Of a stretch of 64,000 bases of DNA, positions 8,108 to 17,033 are shown one piece after another. The stretch spans positions 2,586-66,585 of the forward strand of contig DDSQ01000038.1 of assembly GCA_002343845.1 (NCBI GenBank), read 5' to 3'. Each line of letters begins with the position of its first letter. The first letter of the stretch is position 1. The notes below the pieces were generated by a model. That model had not been told where the DNA came from. It was given only the letters and a program-made list of their open reading frames with translations, and ran no database searches. The position numbers and the translations under genes are program-made. Source of the DNA: Planctomycetes bacterium UBA2386 (GTDB taxonomy: Bacteria > Planctomycetota > UBA1135 > UBA2386).

Positions 8108-9007
8108 ATGTACATGCGCCTTCTCCTCGGGATCGTCTGCTTCGCCAGCCTGCTGCCGTGCCAGAACGAAGGAGTCGAGCGTGTCGACCCTGGCGAACAG
8201 GACCCGGAGGCTCGCGCCAAGATGGAGAACCGCGGGCGGCAGAAGGGCGAGGACGAGATGCTCACGGAGGAGCAGCGGCTCGAGCGGAACATCGTCACCG
8301 GGGCGTCGGCCATGTGCCGGTTCCAGGCATCGGTGACGCCGCCGCGCCTGCTGCCCGGCCAGAGTGGCGTGTTGCGCATCGTCGCGTCGCTCCAGGGCGA
8401 TGCCGTGATCCCCTCGCCCGCGACGCTCGAAGTGCTGTCCGGTCCCCAGCAAGGGCCGGTGTCGCTCGGTGCCCACACGATTCGTCCGGCCGAGAACGGC
8501 CAACTCGCCAAGGGGTACCTCGGTCGTCCGGTCTACGACAACTACGTCGTGCTCGAGATGCCGGTGACGATGGGACCGGATGCCGAGATGGGCAGGAAGT
8601 ACCAGGTGAAGGTCGACATGAAGTTCGACCTCTACAGCGGCACCAGCACTTCGGTCTTTGGACGCTTCCTCGACCACGCGACGACGGAGATCGAAGTCGG
8701 CGTGACGCCGGTGCCGGTCGGAGGCGCCGCGTCGAACGTGCCGTCGACCCCGGCTGCCAACGAAGTGCCCGCACCCGCGCCAATGGCCACGGGTCGTGTC
8801 GTCGGGGACCCAACTCCGGCTACGGGCCCGGTGTCCGGCCACGCGCTGGTGCCGGACAAGGCGGCTGGTGAGGAGACGGTGCCGCCGCCGTCGCCGTCGG
8901 CGAGCCTGCCGAAGGCGGGCGAGGAAGACGGCCTGCCGCCGTTCCTGTTGGTGGGAGGCGGGGCCTTGCTCCTCGTCGTGATCCTGATGCTGGTGCGCCG
9001 GAAGTAG
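8108..9007 (+). CDS. Exported protein with C-terminal membrane anchor, unknown function
   Basis: 299 residues. It has a signal peptide (MRLLLGIVCFASLLPC), a charged helical stretch (about 30-65), a beta-rich domain (about 75-205: VTPPRLLPGQSGVLRIVASL, GYLGRPVYDN, VEIGV-like strands), a long Pro/Ala linker (210-275) and a C-terminal membrane helix ending VRRK. The domain resembles the DsbD N-terminal Ig-like fold, at low confidence, and lacks an obvious catalytic cysteine pair. The start could also be the ATG at 8114, two codons on. It is divergent from the Mrp gene and upstream of a sigma factor on the same strand, 178 bases away. Confidence 0.75.
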   Translation: MYMRLLLGIVCFASLLPCQNEGVERVDPGEQDPEARAKMENRGRQKGEDEMLTEEQRLERNIVTGASAMCRFQASVTPPRLLPGQSGVLRIVASLQGDAVIPSPATLEVLSGPQQGPVSLGAHTIRPAENGQLAKGYLGRPVYDNYVVLEMPVTMGPDAEMGRKYQVKVDMKFDLYSGTSTSVFGRFLDHATTEIEVGVTPVPVGGAASNVPSTPAANEVPAPAPMATGRVVGDPTPATGPVSGHALVPDKAAGEETVPPPSPSASLPKAGEEDGLPPFLLVGGGALLLVVILMLVRRK

Positions 9008-9185
9008 GCGGCGCGCCGACGGGCGGCCGCCGGCCTGACGGCAGCAGACCCTCCTGGCCTGGGGACCAGGGTTGGCACGGCACTTGTCCTCTGCGGCCGT
9101 CCACGCGCTGTGCGGTTTGCGACCGTGAAGGTCACGCCGCCGACATCCGTCGTATCAGCGCGGCGACGTTACTCGTGAGGTTGCC

Positions 9186-10394
9186 ATGGTGCTTGCCAGA
9201 CTGATCTCGTCGGTGGTGCGGAGGCCTGCGGAGTCTCCTCCTGGCCTGAAGCTCGCCGAACTCGACGCGTTGCTCGACGTGACCACGGACCGGTTCGGCC
9301 CCACGGTCGACCGACTGATCAAGCGATTCCAGCGCGCGCGGCTCACCCTCGACCTCGACGAACTCCCGTCAGAACGGCAGCCCAGCGGTCGGACTACCGC
9401 CGAAGTGACGTTCCCGGACGTGCGCGAACCCGACTACCAGCAGGATCTGCGGCGGATCGTACCGATGGATCGCGCGGAGGAATTCCGCATGGCGCGACGC
9501 CATGAATTCCTCGCCACGCTGCTGCAGAACGTGCTCGAGCGCAGTGGCATGCCCGCGGCCGCGGCTACCGAACTGCGCAAGCAGGCTGCGGCCGAGGTGC
9601 GCAGGGTTGCGCTCGGCTTGCGCCTGCCGCGCGGCGTCGATCGCGACTGGTTCGTCCGCATGGTCGATCAGTTCGCGACGCTGCGCCAGGCTTACGTCGA
9701 GGGCGCGCTCTACATCGTGTTGTCGACGGTGAGCCGTTACCGGGGTCTGGGCGTCGACACGCAGGACCTGATCCAGGAAGGCAACGCGTCGCTGTTCCAG
9801 GCGATCGACGGTTTCGATTGGCGGCGCGACGTTCGATTCCGGACCTATGCGCAGTTCTGGGTGCACCAGGCGGTGCTGAAGATGCTCTACAACAGCTCGC
9901 GCACGGTTCGCCTGCCGATCTGGGTGCAGAAGCTGCTCGGCAAGATCCGCCGGGCGCAGGACGAGGCGCGCCGAGCCGGTCGCGAGATCACGCACGGCGA
10001 ACTCGCGGCCAAGCTCGGCGTGCCCGAAGAGAAGATCGGCTGGGTCCTCGCCACTCGTCGCTACGCCGTCAGCATCGACGCGCCGCGCGGCGATGACGAG
10101 GCTTCGACGCTCGCGCAGTCGCTCGTCGACGACGCGGCGCCCGCCGTTCCCGAATCGGTCCCCGTGGGCGACCTGCGGAAGGCGCTGGCCGAGGTGATGG
10201 CCGACTTGCCGGATCGCGAGCGTCGCATCCTGCGCCGTCGCTACGGCCTCGACGGCCAAGAGCCCGAGACGCTCGGTGAGATCGCTGCGGATCTCGGCAT
10301 CACCGCCGAGCGCGTGCGCCAACTGCAGAACGCGGCGCTCGGTCGCATCAAGCGCCCGCAGCGACTTCAGCAGCTGCAGGCGTTCGTCGAGTGA
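9186..10394 (+). CDS. RNA polymerase sigma-70 family factor
   Basis: 402 residues. Region 2 carries GVDTQDLIQEGNASLFQAID, then DVRFRTYAQFWVHQAVLKML, as in primary-like factors. Region 3 follows (LPIWVQKLLGKIRRAQDEARRAG, THGELAAKLGV). Region 4 has LPDRERRILRRRYGLDG and the helix-turn-helix EIAADLGITAERVRQLQNAALGRIK. The first 180 residues are unusual and without region 1.1 features; they include a 30-residue helical insert before region 2. It is probably a group 2/3-type alternative factor, because a housekeeping RpoD would be longer; its regulon is unknown. A purine-rich stretch, GTGAGG, precedes the ATG. Confidence 0.92.
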   Translation: MVLARLISSVVRRPAESPPGLKLAELDALLDVTTDRFGPTVDRLIKRFQRARLTLDLDELPSERQPSGRTTAEVTFPDVREPDYQQDLRRIVPMDRAEEFRMARRHEFLATLLQNVLERSGMPAAAATELRKQAAAEVRRVALGLRLPRGVDRDWFVRMVDQFATLRQAYVEGALYIVLSTVSRYRGLGVDTQDLIQEGNASLFQAIDGFDWRRDVRFRTYAQFWVHQAVLKMLYNSSRTVRLPIWVQKLLGKIRRAQDEARRAGREITHGELAAKLGVPEEKIGWVLATRRYAVSIDAPRGDDEASTLAQSLVDDAAPAVPESVPVGDLRKALAEVMADLPDRERRILRRRYGLDGQEPETLGEIAADLGITAERVRQLQNAALGRIKRPQRLQQLQAFVE

Positions 10395-10404
10395 TCGGAC
10401 GCGA

Positions 10405-11301
10405 TCACGCCGGTTCGTCGTCGACGTCGTTCGCCGGATCGGCGTCGCGACTGCGTGCGATCATCAGCGGCCACGTCTCCGCGAACAGCTCGCGGTAGAC
10501 CGTCGGCCGCTGGTCGCGCTCGATCGGCAGGATGCGCCGCATCGTGCGCACCTTCCGCATCTCGATCGTGGCGACGATCGCCCCTGCTTCGCCGGAACCC
10601 GATGCCAGCACTTCGCCGGTCGGGTCGATGATGCGGCCGTCGCCGGGGAACGTCATCGGCTCGCCGTTCCGCTGCGAAGGTTCCTGGCCGGTGCGATTGC
10701 AGCCGATCACGAACATCTCGTTCTCGATGGCGCGCGCGCGGAGCAGCGTCCGCCAGTGCTGGGCGCGCGCCTCCGGCCACTGCCCGGGGATCGCCAACAG
10801 CTCGACGCCGCGGTGGAAGTAGTAGCGCGACAGCTCGGGGAACCGCAGGTCGTAGCAGATGAGGACGCCGAGCCGCCCGAGCGAGGTGTCGACGACGCAG
10901 GGCCGGTCGCCGGGCGCATGCCGGCGGTGCTCGAGATTCGGCGAGAACAGGTGGATCTTGCGGTAGGCGGCGACCCGCTGGCCGTGGTCGTAGACGTGCG
11001 CGGTGTTGTGCACGACGCCGCCGACCGGCTCGATCGTGCTGGCGACGACGACCAGCCCGTGCGCCCGCGACAGCTCCGCGAGCTCGGTCTCGGCCTCGCT
11101 GGCCTGCTGCACGACGTCACTGTCGAACTGCGGCAGGAACGAAGTCGACCACAGCTCCGGCAGCACGCACAGACGCGCGCCGGCGAGCACGGCCTCCTCG
11201 ACGCCAGCTCGCATCGATGCGCAGTTCGTCGCGACGTCGCCTGGACGCACGTCGAACTGCACGCACGCGGCGGCGAAGTCGCGATCAGGAGTGGCGGTCA
11301 C
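10405..11301 (-). CDS. Carbon-nitrogen hydrolase (nitrilase superfamily, omega-amidase-like)
   Basis: 298 residues with the complete Glu-Lys-Cys triad: E49 in VLPELW, K115 in YRKIHLF, C149 in LICYDLRFPE. The last motif and the short length point to the Nit2/YafV-like omega-amidase branch, which hydrolyses alpha-ketoglutaramate-type amides, rather than true nitrilases. The start is ambiguous: GTG at 11301 is used here, and an in-frame TTG at 11310 would add three residues. The gene converges with the sigma factor with only ten bases between stops. No transaminase is adjacent, so the substrate stays open. Confidence 0.92.
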   Translation of the reverse strand: MTATPDRDFAAACVQFDVRPGDVATNCASMRAGVEEAVLAGARLCVLPELWSTSFLPQFDSDVVQQASEAETELAELSRAHGLVVVASTIEPVGGVVHNTAHVYDHGQRVAAYRKIHLFSPNLEHRRHAPGDRPCVVDTSLGRLGVLICYDLRFPELSRYYFHRGVELLAIPGQWPEARAQHWRTLLRARAIENEMFVIGCNRTGQEPSQRNGEPMTFPGDGRIIDPTGEVLASGSGEAGAIVATIEMRKVRTMRRILPIERDQRPTVYRELFAETWPLMIARSRDADPANDVDDEPA

Positions 11302-11349
11302 GGCCCGCAAGGATAGTGGGCGCGGGCCGCCCGGTCACGGCGCCGTGGC

Positions 11350-11778
11350 TCAGCCCTGGAACAGGATGTCGTCGGTCGGCAGGCCGGGCGCCTTCTTCGG
11401 TCGCGGTGCGGCGTTGCTGCGCGTCTCGACGATCAGCTGATCGCTCGGCTTGAAGATGATCGTCTCCTTGTTGGCGACGTCGATGCTCTCGCCGGTCAGC
11501 GGGTGCTTGTAGGCGCGGCCCTTGCGGATGCGGCGCTCGAAGGTACCGAAGCCCTTGACCGCGACCTTGCCGCGATGGCGCAGCAGATCGCTGACGGCGT
11601 CGAGCACGGCGTCGAGCACGCGCGCGGCGGTGCGGCGCGGCACGTTGAGCTCCTCGGCGACCTTGTCGGCGAGAATGCCCTTGTTCGCCTGCCGGCCGAA
11701 CGCCTCTTCGGCGGCGGCAGTGACCTTGGCAGTCGTGTCCATGCGATCGCTCGCATCCTGTTTCGTCGTACGGTTCAT
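11350..11778 (-). CDS. HU/IHF-family DNA-binding protein with N- and C-terminal tails
   Basis: 142 residues. The HU fold spans about 35-120: ADKVAEELNVPRRTAARVLDAVLDAV, KVAVKGFGTFERR and the beta-arm region RKGRAYKHPLTGES, ending FKPSDQL. The fold binds and bends DNA non-specifically as a dimer. The protein is about 50 residues longer than HU, with an Ala/charged N-terminal tail and a Pro/Lys C-terminal tail. An internal ATG at 11742 is an alternative start. It lies 75 bases downstream of a MinD-like ATPase on the same strand, so both may be expressed together. Confidence 0.9.
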   Translation of the reverse strand: MNRTTKQDASDRMDTTAKVTAAAEEAFGRQANKGILADKVAEELNVPRRTAARVLDAVLDAVSDLLRHRGKVAVKGFGTFERRIRKGRAYKHPLTGESIDVANKETIIFKPSDQLIVETRSNAAPRPKKAPGLPTDDILFQG

Positions 11779-11852
11779 CCTGATTACCCCTGGTTCCTTG
11801 GTTTCTCGTGTGGCGGGCGAGCCCGCGTCCCCTTCGACATTCGTGATCCGGT

Positions 11853-12662
11853 TCAGGTCTTGGCGGTCTCCGCCACGGGCTTGCCGTTCAAGACGAAGCG
11901 TTCGAGCCCGTTGACCAACTTGGTGAGGTAGCGAGCGGCGACGCTGCCCGGGAACGCCTCGCTGAACGGCGTGCGCTTGAGCACGGCGCTCTCGACGGTG
12001 CTGTCCTCTGGCATCAGCCCGAGCCAATCGAGGTCGAAGCCCAGGAAGCGCTCGGTGCAGCCCTTCAGCTTCACGAACACCTGCTCGGCTTCCTCCGGCG
12101 AGCGCACGCGATTGACGACGCAGTGGATCGGCCGCTTGTAGCCGTCCTGCACGACGACCTTGATGATGCCGTAGGCATCGGCGATCGCCGCGAAGTTGCT
12201 GGTGGTCACCAGGATCGTCTGGTCGGCGAGGTTGACGAAGTCGGTGACGACCTTGGCGACGCCGGCGCCCGTGTCGAGGATGATCACGTCGCAGAACGGC
12301 TGCAGCTCCTCGATCATCAGGCAGATGCGCGCGCGACCGTTGTCGTCGAGATTCGCCATCTCCTTCACGCCGCTGCCGCCGCCGATGAACTTCACGTTGC
12401 ACGGCCCCTTCTCGACGATCTCGGCGAGCTGGGCCTTGCCCTCGATGTAGTCCGTCAGCGTGCGCTTGGGCTTGATGCCGGCGAGGATGTGCGCGTTGGC
12501 GAGGCCGAGGTCGGTGTCGACGACGATCGTGCGATAGCCACGGCGGCCGAATTCGCACGCGATGTTCACCGACAGCGCCGTCTTGCCGACACCGCCCTTG
12601 CCCGAGGTCACGGCGAAGATCGTCGCCCTGCCCGCCGATGCCTGATTCGGTTGCTCGCCCAT
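11853..12662 (-). CDS. MinD/FlhG-like P-loop ATPase
   Basis: 269 residues with deviant Walker A SGKGGVGKT (20-28), the DTDLGLANAHILAG segment, a TLTDYIEGK switch region and the DVIILDTGAG Walker B. This pattern is typical of the FlhG/YlxH branch of MinD ATPases, which place flagella, pili or other polar structures; ParA-type partition proteins differ here. The C-terminus lacks a clear amphipathic membrane-targeting helix. No flagellar genes are present, but three coupled membrane/surface genes start about 180 bases away on the other strand, and an HU-like gene follows downstream. The link to those genes is inference from position. Confidence 0.88.
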   Translation of the reverse strand: MGEQPNQASAGRATIFAVTSGKGGVGKTALSVNIACEFGRRGYRTIVVDTDLGLANAHILAGIKPKRTLTDYIEGKAQLAEIVEKGPCNVKFIGGGSGVKEMANLDDNGRARICLMIEELQPFCDVIILDTGAGVAKVVTDFVNLADQTILVTTSNFAAIADAYGIIKVVVQDGYKRPIHCVVNRVRSPEEAEQVFVKLKGCTERFLGFDLDWLGLMPEDSTVESAVLKRTPFSEAFPGSVAARYLTKLVNGLERFVLNGKPVAETAKT

Positions 12663-12845
12663 GTTCGTGCTGTCCCCTCGTGGGGAACACGCGCCTCATC
12701 GGCATCTGGGCCTCGCCGTCTTGCGTCCAACTGCGGGACCATGTCGGTGCGCCCGGCTCAACGGTCGGCGGGAGGCGTCCGATCCACGGCTTGCGGCGGC
12801 TCCGGAAGGTCATGGAGCCGAAGCACCATCCACGTCGTCGCACCC

Positions 12846-13319
12846 ATGTCGTCGAGCCTTGTCGCGCGTTCCGCCGCCGGTCGATCCCGCACCCTGCGTG
12901 GCATCACGGTCGCCGCGCCGGGCGCGCTGCTGGCGGTGTCGCTGGTGTTGCTCGCGTGGCACTGCCGCGGCCTGATGCTCGCCGCGGCCGCAGGCGAGCC
13001 CGTTGCCGCCGACTCGGCCACGACCTGGCTCGCCATCGGCGGATTCCTCGTCGCCAGCGTGCTCGCCGTCCTGTTCGTGACCTGGCGCCTGGGTTCGCGC
13101 GTGAGCGGCCCGGAATTCCGGTTGCGGCTGGCGCTGCAGCGAATCCGCAGCCGCGATGTCGCATTCCGCATCAGTCTGCGGCGCGGCGACCTGCTGCACG
13201 GACTCGCCAGCGAGTGCAACGAACTGCTCGACTGGCTCAACCAGAACCCGCCTGACGCCGCCCGCACCGGTGGCGACATCGTCGACGTGGCGCGCGGTCG
13301 GCCGGGGACGTCGGCGTGA
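12846..13319 (+). CDS. Two-TM membrane protein with HAMP-like cytoplasmic domain
   Basis: 157 residues. Membrane helices lie at about 19-40 and 60-80. After them, SRVSGPEFRLRLALQRIRSRD and LRRGDLLHGLASECNELLDWL show the two amphipathic helices and the conserved glycine-proline of a HAMP-type linker. No kinase or chemoreceptor module follows, so it may pass signals to a partner or act as a membrane scaffold. Its stop overlaps the next start as GTGA. It is divergent from the MinD-like ATPase, with 183 bases between them. Confidence 0.75.
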   Translation: MSSSLVARSAAGRSRTLRGITVAAPGALLAVSLVLLAWHCRGLMLAAAAGEPVAADSATTWLAIGGFLVASVLAVLFVTWRLGSRVSGPEFRLRLALQRIRSRDVAFRISLRRGDLLHGLASECNELLDWLNQNPPDAARTGGDIVDVARGRPGTSA

Positions 13320-13516
13320 GCGACCTGCGATCCGAATCGGGGGAGTGGCGCGCAGCGATCCTGCTGCTGCTGACCAGCCTCGTGGTCGCATGGTGGTGTC
13401 GCGATGCCGCCACTCGCGCCGAGGCAGCCCTCGACGCCCGGGAACGGGAACTTGCGCGTTGGCAGACCGACCTCGACGTGGGCTCGTTGTCGCTGCGGGA
13501 GGGCGGGGAGCGATGA
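13316..13516 (+). CDS. Small bitopic membrane protein, unknown
   Basis: 66 residues beginning at a GTG that overlaps the previous stop. One membrane helix (about 12-29, AAILLLLTSLVVAWWC) is followed by a charged helix likely to form a short coiled coil (ATRAEAALDARERELARW). I do not recognise it. The overlapping ends on both sides (GTGA before, ATGA after) argue that it is a true gene made with its neighbours. A position between a HAMP-like protein and a single-TM surface protein recalls minor components of envelope machines. Confidence 0.7.
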   Translation: MSDLRSESGEWRAAILLLLTSLVVAWWCRDAATRAEAALDARERELARWQTDLDVGSLSLREGGER

Positions 13517-14649
13517 GGCCGTCCCTGCTGGCGTGCGGCAGCCGGCTGCTGGCGAGCACCTGTGGTTCGCCGGTGTTCCTTGCGGCGATGGTGGCGTTCG
13601 CGGTCGGCATCGGTGCCGTGCACGATGCGCTGCGCTGCGTGCAGCGGTCGAGCCACATGGCGCGATGCTCGGAGGCGGCGGCGATGCAGCGGGCTGCCGC
13701 GTTGGCGATCGCCGGCGTCGCCGAACCGAACGTTGCGGGATGCCGCGCAGCGATCCTGCACGACGGCGACGAGACCATCGTCGAGGTGGTCGGTGGCGAA
13801 GGGCGGCGGCGCGTGTTCGCCGGCCAACGGCTGCCGGGGGCATCCGCGGCGGCGTTCGGCGAGGCACTCACGGATGGCGCGGCGGCGACGTCCGCGTCGG
13901 GCGATGCCGCGCTGCCGGTCCCGGACCGTCGTGCGTTGGCGGTCGCGCTGCGCGGCGACGTGATCGGCAGCTTCCGTCGCGAAGTCGATCTCGCACTGCG
14001 CCACCTCGCGGCCGGAACCGATGCGGACGACTACGTGTTCGCGGCGTCCGCGAACCAACTCGGCGCCGGTGGCGCAGCTGGCCTCGTCGTCGTGCCGGGC
14101 AACCTCTGGCTCGAGCCCGGCAGCGCGCCACTCGAACTCGAACTCGGCGCCGACGTCGTGATCGCCGTGCTCGGGAACGTCTACTGCGGCCGCTCGGTGC
14201 GGATCACCGGTCCGGGGCGGTTGCTGCTCGCGGCGCTCGCCGAGCCGGGCACCACGGCGTTCGACGATGTCGACGGCAATGGCCGCTGGTCCGTCGGCGA
14301 TCGCTCGTTCAACGGGTCGCCGTTCGTCGGCCCGATCGAAGGTGCGGGGGCGGTGCACTTCGTGCGCGCGGCAGGTGGCGCGCCGATCGTCTGCGATGCC
14401 GGCGTGTTCGCGGCCGGCCGCGTGTGCGTCGAGGCGCCGAGCGTGGTCGCCGGGCCGGTCGTCACGACGCGGGGCATTGCGACGCGCCACGGCGCCACGC
14501 TCGCGGCGACCGGCCAACGTCGCTACCGCCCCACGCACGAGCTCGTCGCCGGGTTCGTCACCGACGGGGTGGCGCGACTCGGCGTCATGCGCGAACTCAC
14601 GGACTGGCCCGACCAGCAGGCTCTTTACCTCGCCGTGCCGGTTCGGTAG
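13513..14649 (+). CDS. Single-TM envelope protein with beta-helix-like region
   Basis: 378 residues. A hydrophobic segment (about 20-38) follows a short basic N-terminus, as in a signal anchor or pilin-like minor subunit. The rest is predicted extracytoplasmic: an alpha/beta part (40-160), then repeating short strands (LWLEPGSAPLELELGADVVI, VYCGRSVRITGPGRLLLAAL, GVFAAGRVCVEA) resembling a right-handed beta-helix such as bactofilin or polymer-forming proteins. FDDVDGNGRWSVGD resembles a calcium-binding or dockerin-like loop. Family unknown. It overlaps the 66-residue gene by ATGA. The tRNA gene follows 21 bases after its stop. Confidence 0.72.
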   Translation: MRPSLLACGSRLLASTCGSPVFLAAMVAFAVGIGAVHDALRCVQRSSHMARCSEAAAMQRAAALAIAGVAEPNVAGCRAAILHDGDETIVEVVGGEGRRRVFAGQRLPGASAAAFGEALTDGAAATSASGDAALPVPDRRALAVALRGDVIGSFRREVDLALRHLAAGTDADDYVFAASANQLGAGGAAGLVVVPGNLWLEPGSAPLELELGADVVIAVLGNVYCGRSVRITGPGRLLLAALAEPGTTAFDDVDGNGRWSVGDRSFNGSPFVGPIEGAGAVHFVRAAGGAPIVCDAGVFAAGRVCVEAPSVVAGPVVTTRGIATRHGATLAATGQRRYRPTHELVAGFVTDGVARLGVMRELTDWPDQQALYLAVPVR

Positions 14650-14670
14650 CGTGTCGCGCCCGATTGCTGC

Positions 14671-14746
14671 GGGGTCGTAGCTCAGTTGGTAGAGCGACGC
14701 GTTCGCAATGCGTAGGTCAGGGGTTCGACTCCCCTCGACTCCACCA
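14671..14746 (+). tRNA. tRNA-Ala(CGC)
   Basis: The 76-base cloverleaf includes an encoded CCA (14744-14746). The acceptor stem pairs GGGGTCG with CGACTCC and contains the G3:U70 wobble that is the alanine identity element. The D arm is GCTC-AGTTGGTA-GAGC. The anticodon stem ACGCG/TGCGT carries loop TTCGCAA, with anticodon CGC reading GCG. The T arm is AGGGG-TTCGACT-CCCCT. It is fully consistent with a functional tRNA. Confidence 0.95.
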
Positions 14747-14749
14747 GTA

Positions 14750-14788
14750 CCACGGCCCGCCGGATCGACCTGATCGGGCGGGCCGTGG
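14750..14788 (+). terminator. GC-rich hairpin after the tRNA
   Basis: A perfect 12-bp inverted repeat, CCACGGCCCGCC and GGCGGGCCGTGG, is separated by a 15-base loop and lies four bases past the tRNA CCA end. It is followed by CCCTTTCC, not a real T-run, so it may act as a factor-independent or mixed terminator, or as an RNA-processing block. The stem strength and position argue for transcript termination before the thiolase operon. Confidence 0.7.
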
Positions 14789-14948
14789 CCCTTTCCGGCG
14801 GCTCCCCGCCTCACTTCCGCAGCACGGCGCGATGGCGGGTCCGGTGGCGGATGCCTAGGATCTTCGGCCCGTTGGTCCGGCCTGGAACGACATTCCATGC
14901 GTCTGACCAGCGTTGACGCCACGTTCCCCTGTCCCCGAAGAGATCCCG

Positions 14949-16133
14949 ATGGGTCGTCCAGTCATCGTCGCCGCGTGCCGCACCGCAATTGGCAAGTTCC
15001 AGGGCGCCTTGGCGTCGTTCTCGGCGCCGCGACTCGGCGGCCTGGCGGTCGCAGCCGCTCTGCAGCGGAGCCGCGTGCCCGCGGACCAGGTCGAGGAAGT
15101 GCTGATGGGGAACGTGCTGCAGGCGGGCTTGGGGCAGAACCCGGCGCGCCAGGCCCTGCGTCTCGCCGGCATCCCGGACGCCGCGGCCGCGGTGACGATC
15201 AACAAGGTCTGCGGCTCGGGCCTCAAGTCGGTGATGTTGGCAGCCCAGGCGATCAAGGCCGGGGACCTGCGCGTCGCCGTCGCGGGCGGCATGGAGTCGA
15301 TGTCCAACACGCCGTACTACCTGCCCGCGGCGCGCGGCGGGGCGCGGCTCGGCCACGTGCAGGCCATCGACGGCATCGTGTGGGACGGTCTCTGGGACCA
15401 CTACAACGACTTCCACATGGGCAACACCGCCGAGCTCGTGGCGGCGAAGTACGGCGTGACGCGCGCGCAGCAGGACGCCTATGCCGCGGAGAGCCATCGC
15501 CGCGCGGTGGCGGCCCAGAAGAGCGGCGCGTTCGATGCCGAGATCGTTCCGGTCGAGATCAAGCAGAAGAAGGGTGACCCGATCGTCGTGAAGGCCGACG
15601 AAGGACCGCGCCCCGACACGACGGCCGAGGCGCTCGCGAAGCTGCGGCCGGCGTTCCAGCCCGACGGCGGCACGGTCACGGCGGGCAACGCCAGCACGAT
15701 CAACGATGGCGCCGCTGCCCTCGTCGTCTGCGACGAGCAGTGGGCGAAGGCCCAAGGACTCGCCCCGCTCGCCCGCATCACCGGCTACGCCACCGGCGGC
15801 CTCGCCCCCGAGTGGGTGATGATGGCCCCCGAAGTCGCGACGAAGAAGCTGTGCGCGCTGCTGAACTGCGGCCCGCGCGACTTCGACCTGGTCGAGATGA
15901 ACGAAGCGTTCTCGGTGCAGATGGTCGCGCTGCAGCGCCAGCTCGAGATCGACCCGGCGCGGTGGAACGTGCACGGCGGTGCCGTGGCGCTCGGCCACCC
16001 GATCGGCTGCTCCGGTGCCCGCGTCCTGGTCACGCTGCTGCACGCGCTGCGTCGGGCGGGCAAGGCGCGCGGCATGGCGGGCCTTTGCCTCGGCGGCGGC
16101 AACGCCGTCGCGCTCGCCGTCGAATGCGTCTGA
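14949..16133 (+). CDS. Acetyl-CoA C-acetyltransferase (thiolase)
   Basis: 394 residues with the complete thiolase active site: C88 in [11 protein letters not shown]350 in GHPIGCSG and C380 in [14 protein letters not shown] (EMNEAFSVQ) is present. The length and motifs fit biosynthetic/degradative acetoacetyl-CoA thiolase (AtoB/FadA type), which cleaves 3-ketoacyl-CoA or condenses acetyl-CoA. GAAGAG upstream of the ATG is a plausible ribosome-binding site. It heads a five-gene operon with 3-hydroxyacyl-CoA dehydrogenase and acyl-CoA dehydrogenase, which points to beta-oxidation of short or medium chains or butanoate metabolism. Confidence 0.95.
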   Translation: MGRPVIVAACRTAIGKFQGALASFSAPRLGGLAVAAALQRSRVPADQVEEVLMGNVLQAGLGQNPARQALRLAGIPDAAAAVTINKVCGSGLKSVMLAAQAIKAGDLRVAVAGGMESMSNTPYYLPAARGGARLGHVQAIDGIVWDGLWDHYNDFHMGNTAELVAAKYGVTRAQQDAYAAESHRRAVAAQKSGAFDAEIVPVEIKQKKGDPIVVKADEGPRPDTTAEALAKLRPAFQPDGGTVTAGNASTINDGAAALVVCDEQWAKAQGLAPLARITGYATGGLAPEWVMMAPEVATKKLCALLNCGPRDFDLVEMNEAFSVQMVALQRQLEIDPARWNVHGGAVALGHPIGCSGARVLVTLLHALRRAGKARGMAGLCLGGGNAVALAVECV

Positions 16134-16155
16134 CCTCCGGCACCGTCCAATCGCC

Positions 16156-17019
16156 ATGACCACACCATCCCTTCCCGCCGCGGTCGCCGTGATCGGCGCG
16201 GGCACCATGGGCAACGGCATCGCGCAGGTGTTCGCCACCTGCGGCGTGACCACGCATCTCGTCGACGTCAAGGCGGAGTTCGTCGAGCGCGGCGTTGCGA
16301 CGATCCACAAGAGCCTCGCGAAGTTCCAGGAGAAGGGCACGTTGTCGGCCGAGCAGGTCGGCGCGACCCGGGCCCGCCTGCACGCCGGCACGGACATGGC
16401 GGTGCTCGGCAAGGTCGATCTGTGCGTCGAGGCCGTCACCGAGAACCTCGACGTCAAGACCAAGGTCTTCCAGGCCGCCGACGCCGCACTGCCGCCGGGC
16501 GCGATCCTCGCCAGCAACACGTCGTCGATCTCGATCACGACGCTCGCCGCCAGGACTCGCCGCGCCGACCGCGTGATCGGCATGCACTTCATGAACCCGG
16601 TCCCGCTGATGAAGCTGGTCGAGGTCATTCGCGGCAACGACACGGCCGACGCGACGTGCGCCCTCGTCGACGGCTGGTCGAAGGCGCTCGGCAAGATCCC
16701 GGTGCTCGCGAACGACTACCCGGGCTTCGTCGCCAACCGGATCCTGATGCCGATGATCAACGAGGCGGCGTTCGCGTTGATGGAGGGCGTCGCCACCCGC
16801 GAAGCGATCGACGAGATCATGAAGCTCGGGATGAACCACCCGATGGGCCCGCTGACGCTCGCCGACTTCATCGGCCTCGACGTCTGCGTGTCGATCCTCG
16901 ACGTGCTGAAGGACGGGCTCGGCGACGACAAGTACCGCGCGTGTCCGTTGCTGCGCCGCCTGGTGGCGGCGGGCCACCTCGGCCGCAAGACCAAGAAGGG
17001 CTTCTACACCTACCCGTGA
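16156..17019 (+). CDS. 3-hydroxybutyryl-CoA dehydrogenase (3-hydroxyacyl-CoA dehydrogenase family)
   Basis: 287-residue single-function enzyme, the size of Hbd/PaaH rather than the fused FadB. The NAD-binding GAGTMGNGIAQ is at 14-24. The catalytic histidine is H144 in GMHFMNPVP, with NTSSIS (121-126) and the C-terminal domain motif GFVANRILMPMINEA. It oxidises L-3-hydroxyacyl-CoA with NAD in the cytosol. It starts 22 bases after the thiolase stop and precedes the acyl-CoA dehydrogenase. An enoyl-CoA hydratase to complete the cycle is not in this window. Confidence 0.95.
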   Translation: MTTPSLPAAVAVIGAGTMGNGIAQVFATCGVTTHLVDVKAEFVERGVATIHKSLAKFQEKGTLSAEQVGATRARLHAGTDMAVLGKVDLCVEAVTENLDVKTKVFQAADAALPPGAILASNTSSISITTLAARTRRADRVIGMHFMNPVPLMKLVEVIRGNDTADATCALVDGWSKALGKIPVLANDYPGFVANRILMPMINEAAFALMEGVATREAIDEIMKLGMNHPMGPLTLADFIGLDVCVSILDVLKDGLGDDKYRACPLLRRLVAAGHLGRKTKKGFYTYP

Positions 17020-17033
17020 GCCGCGCTTCCGCG

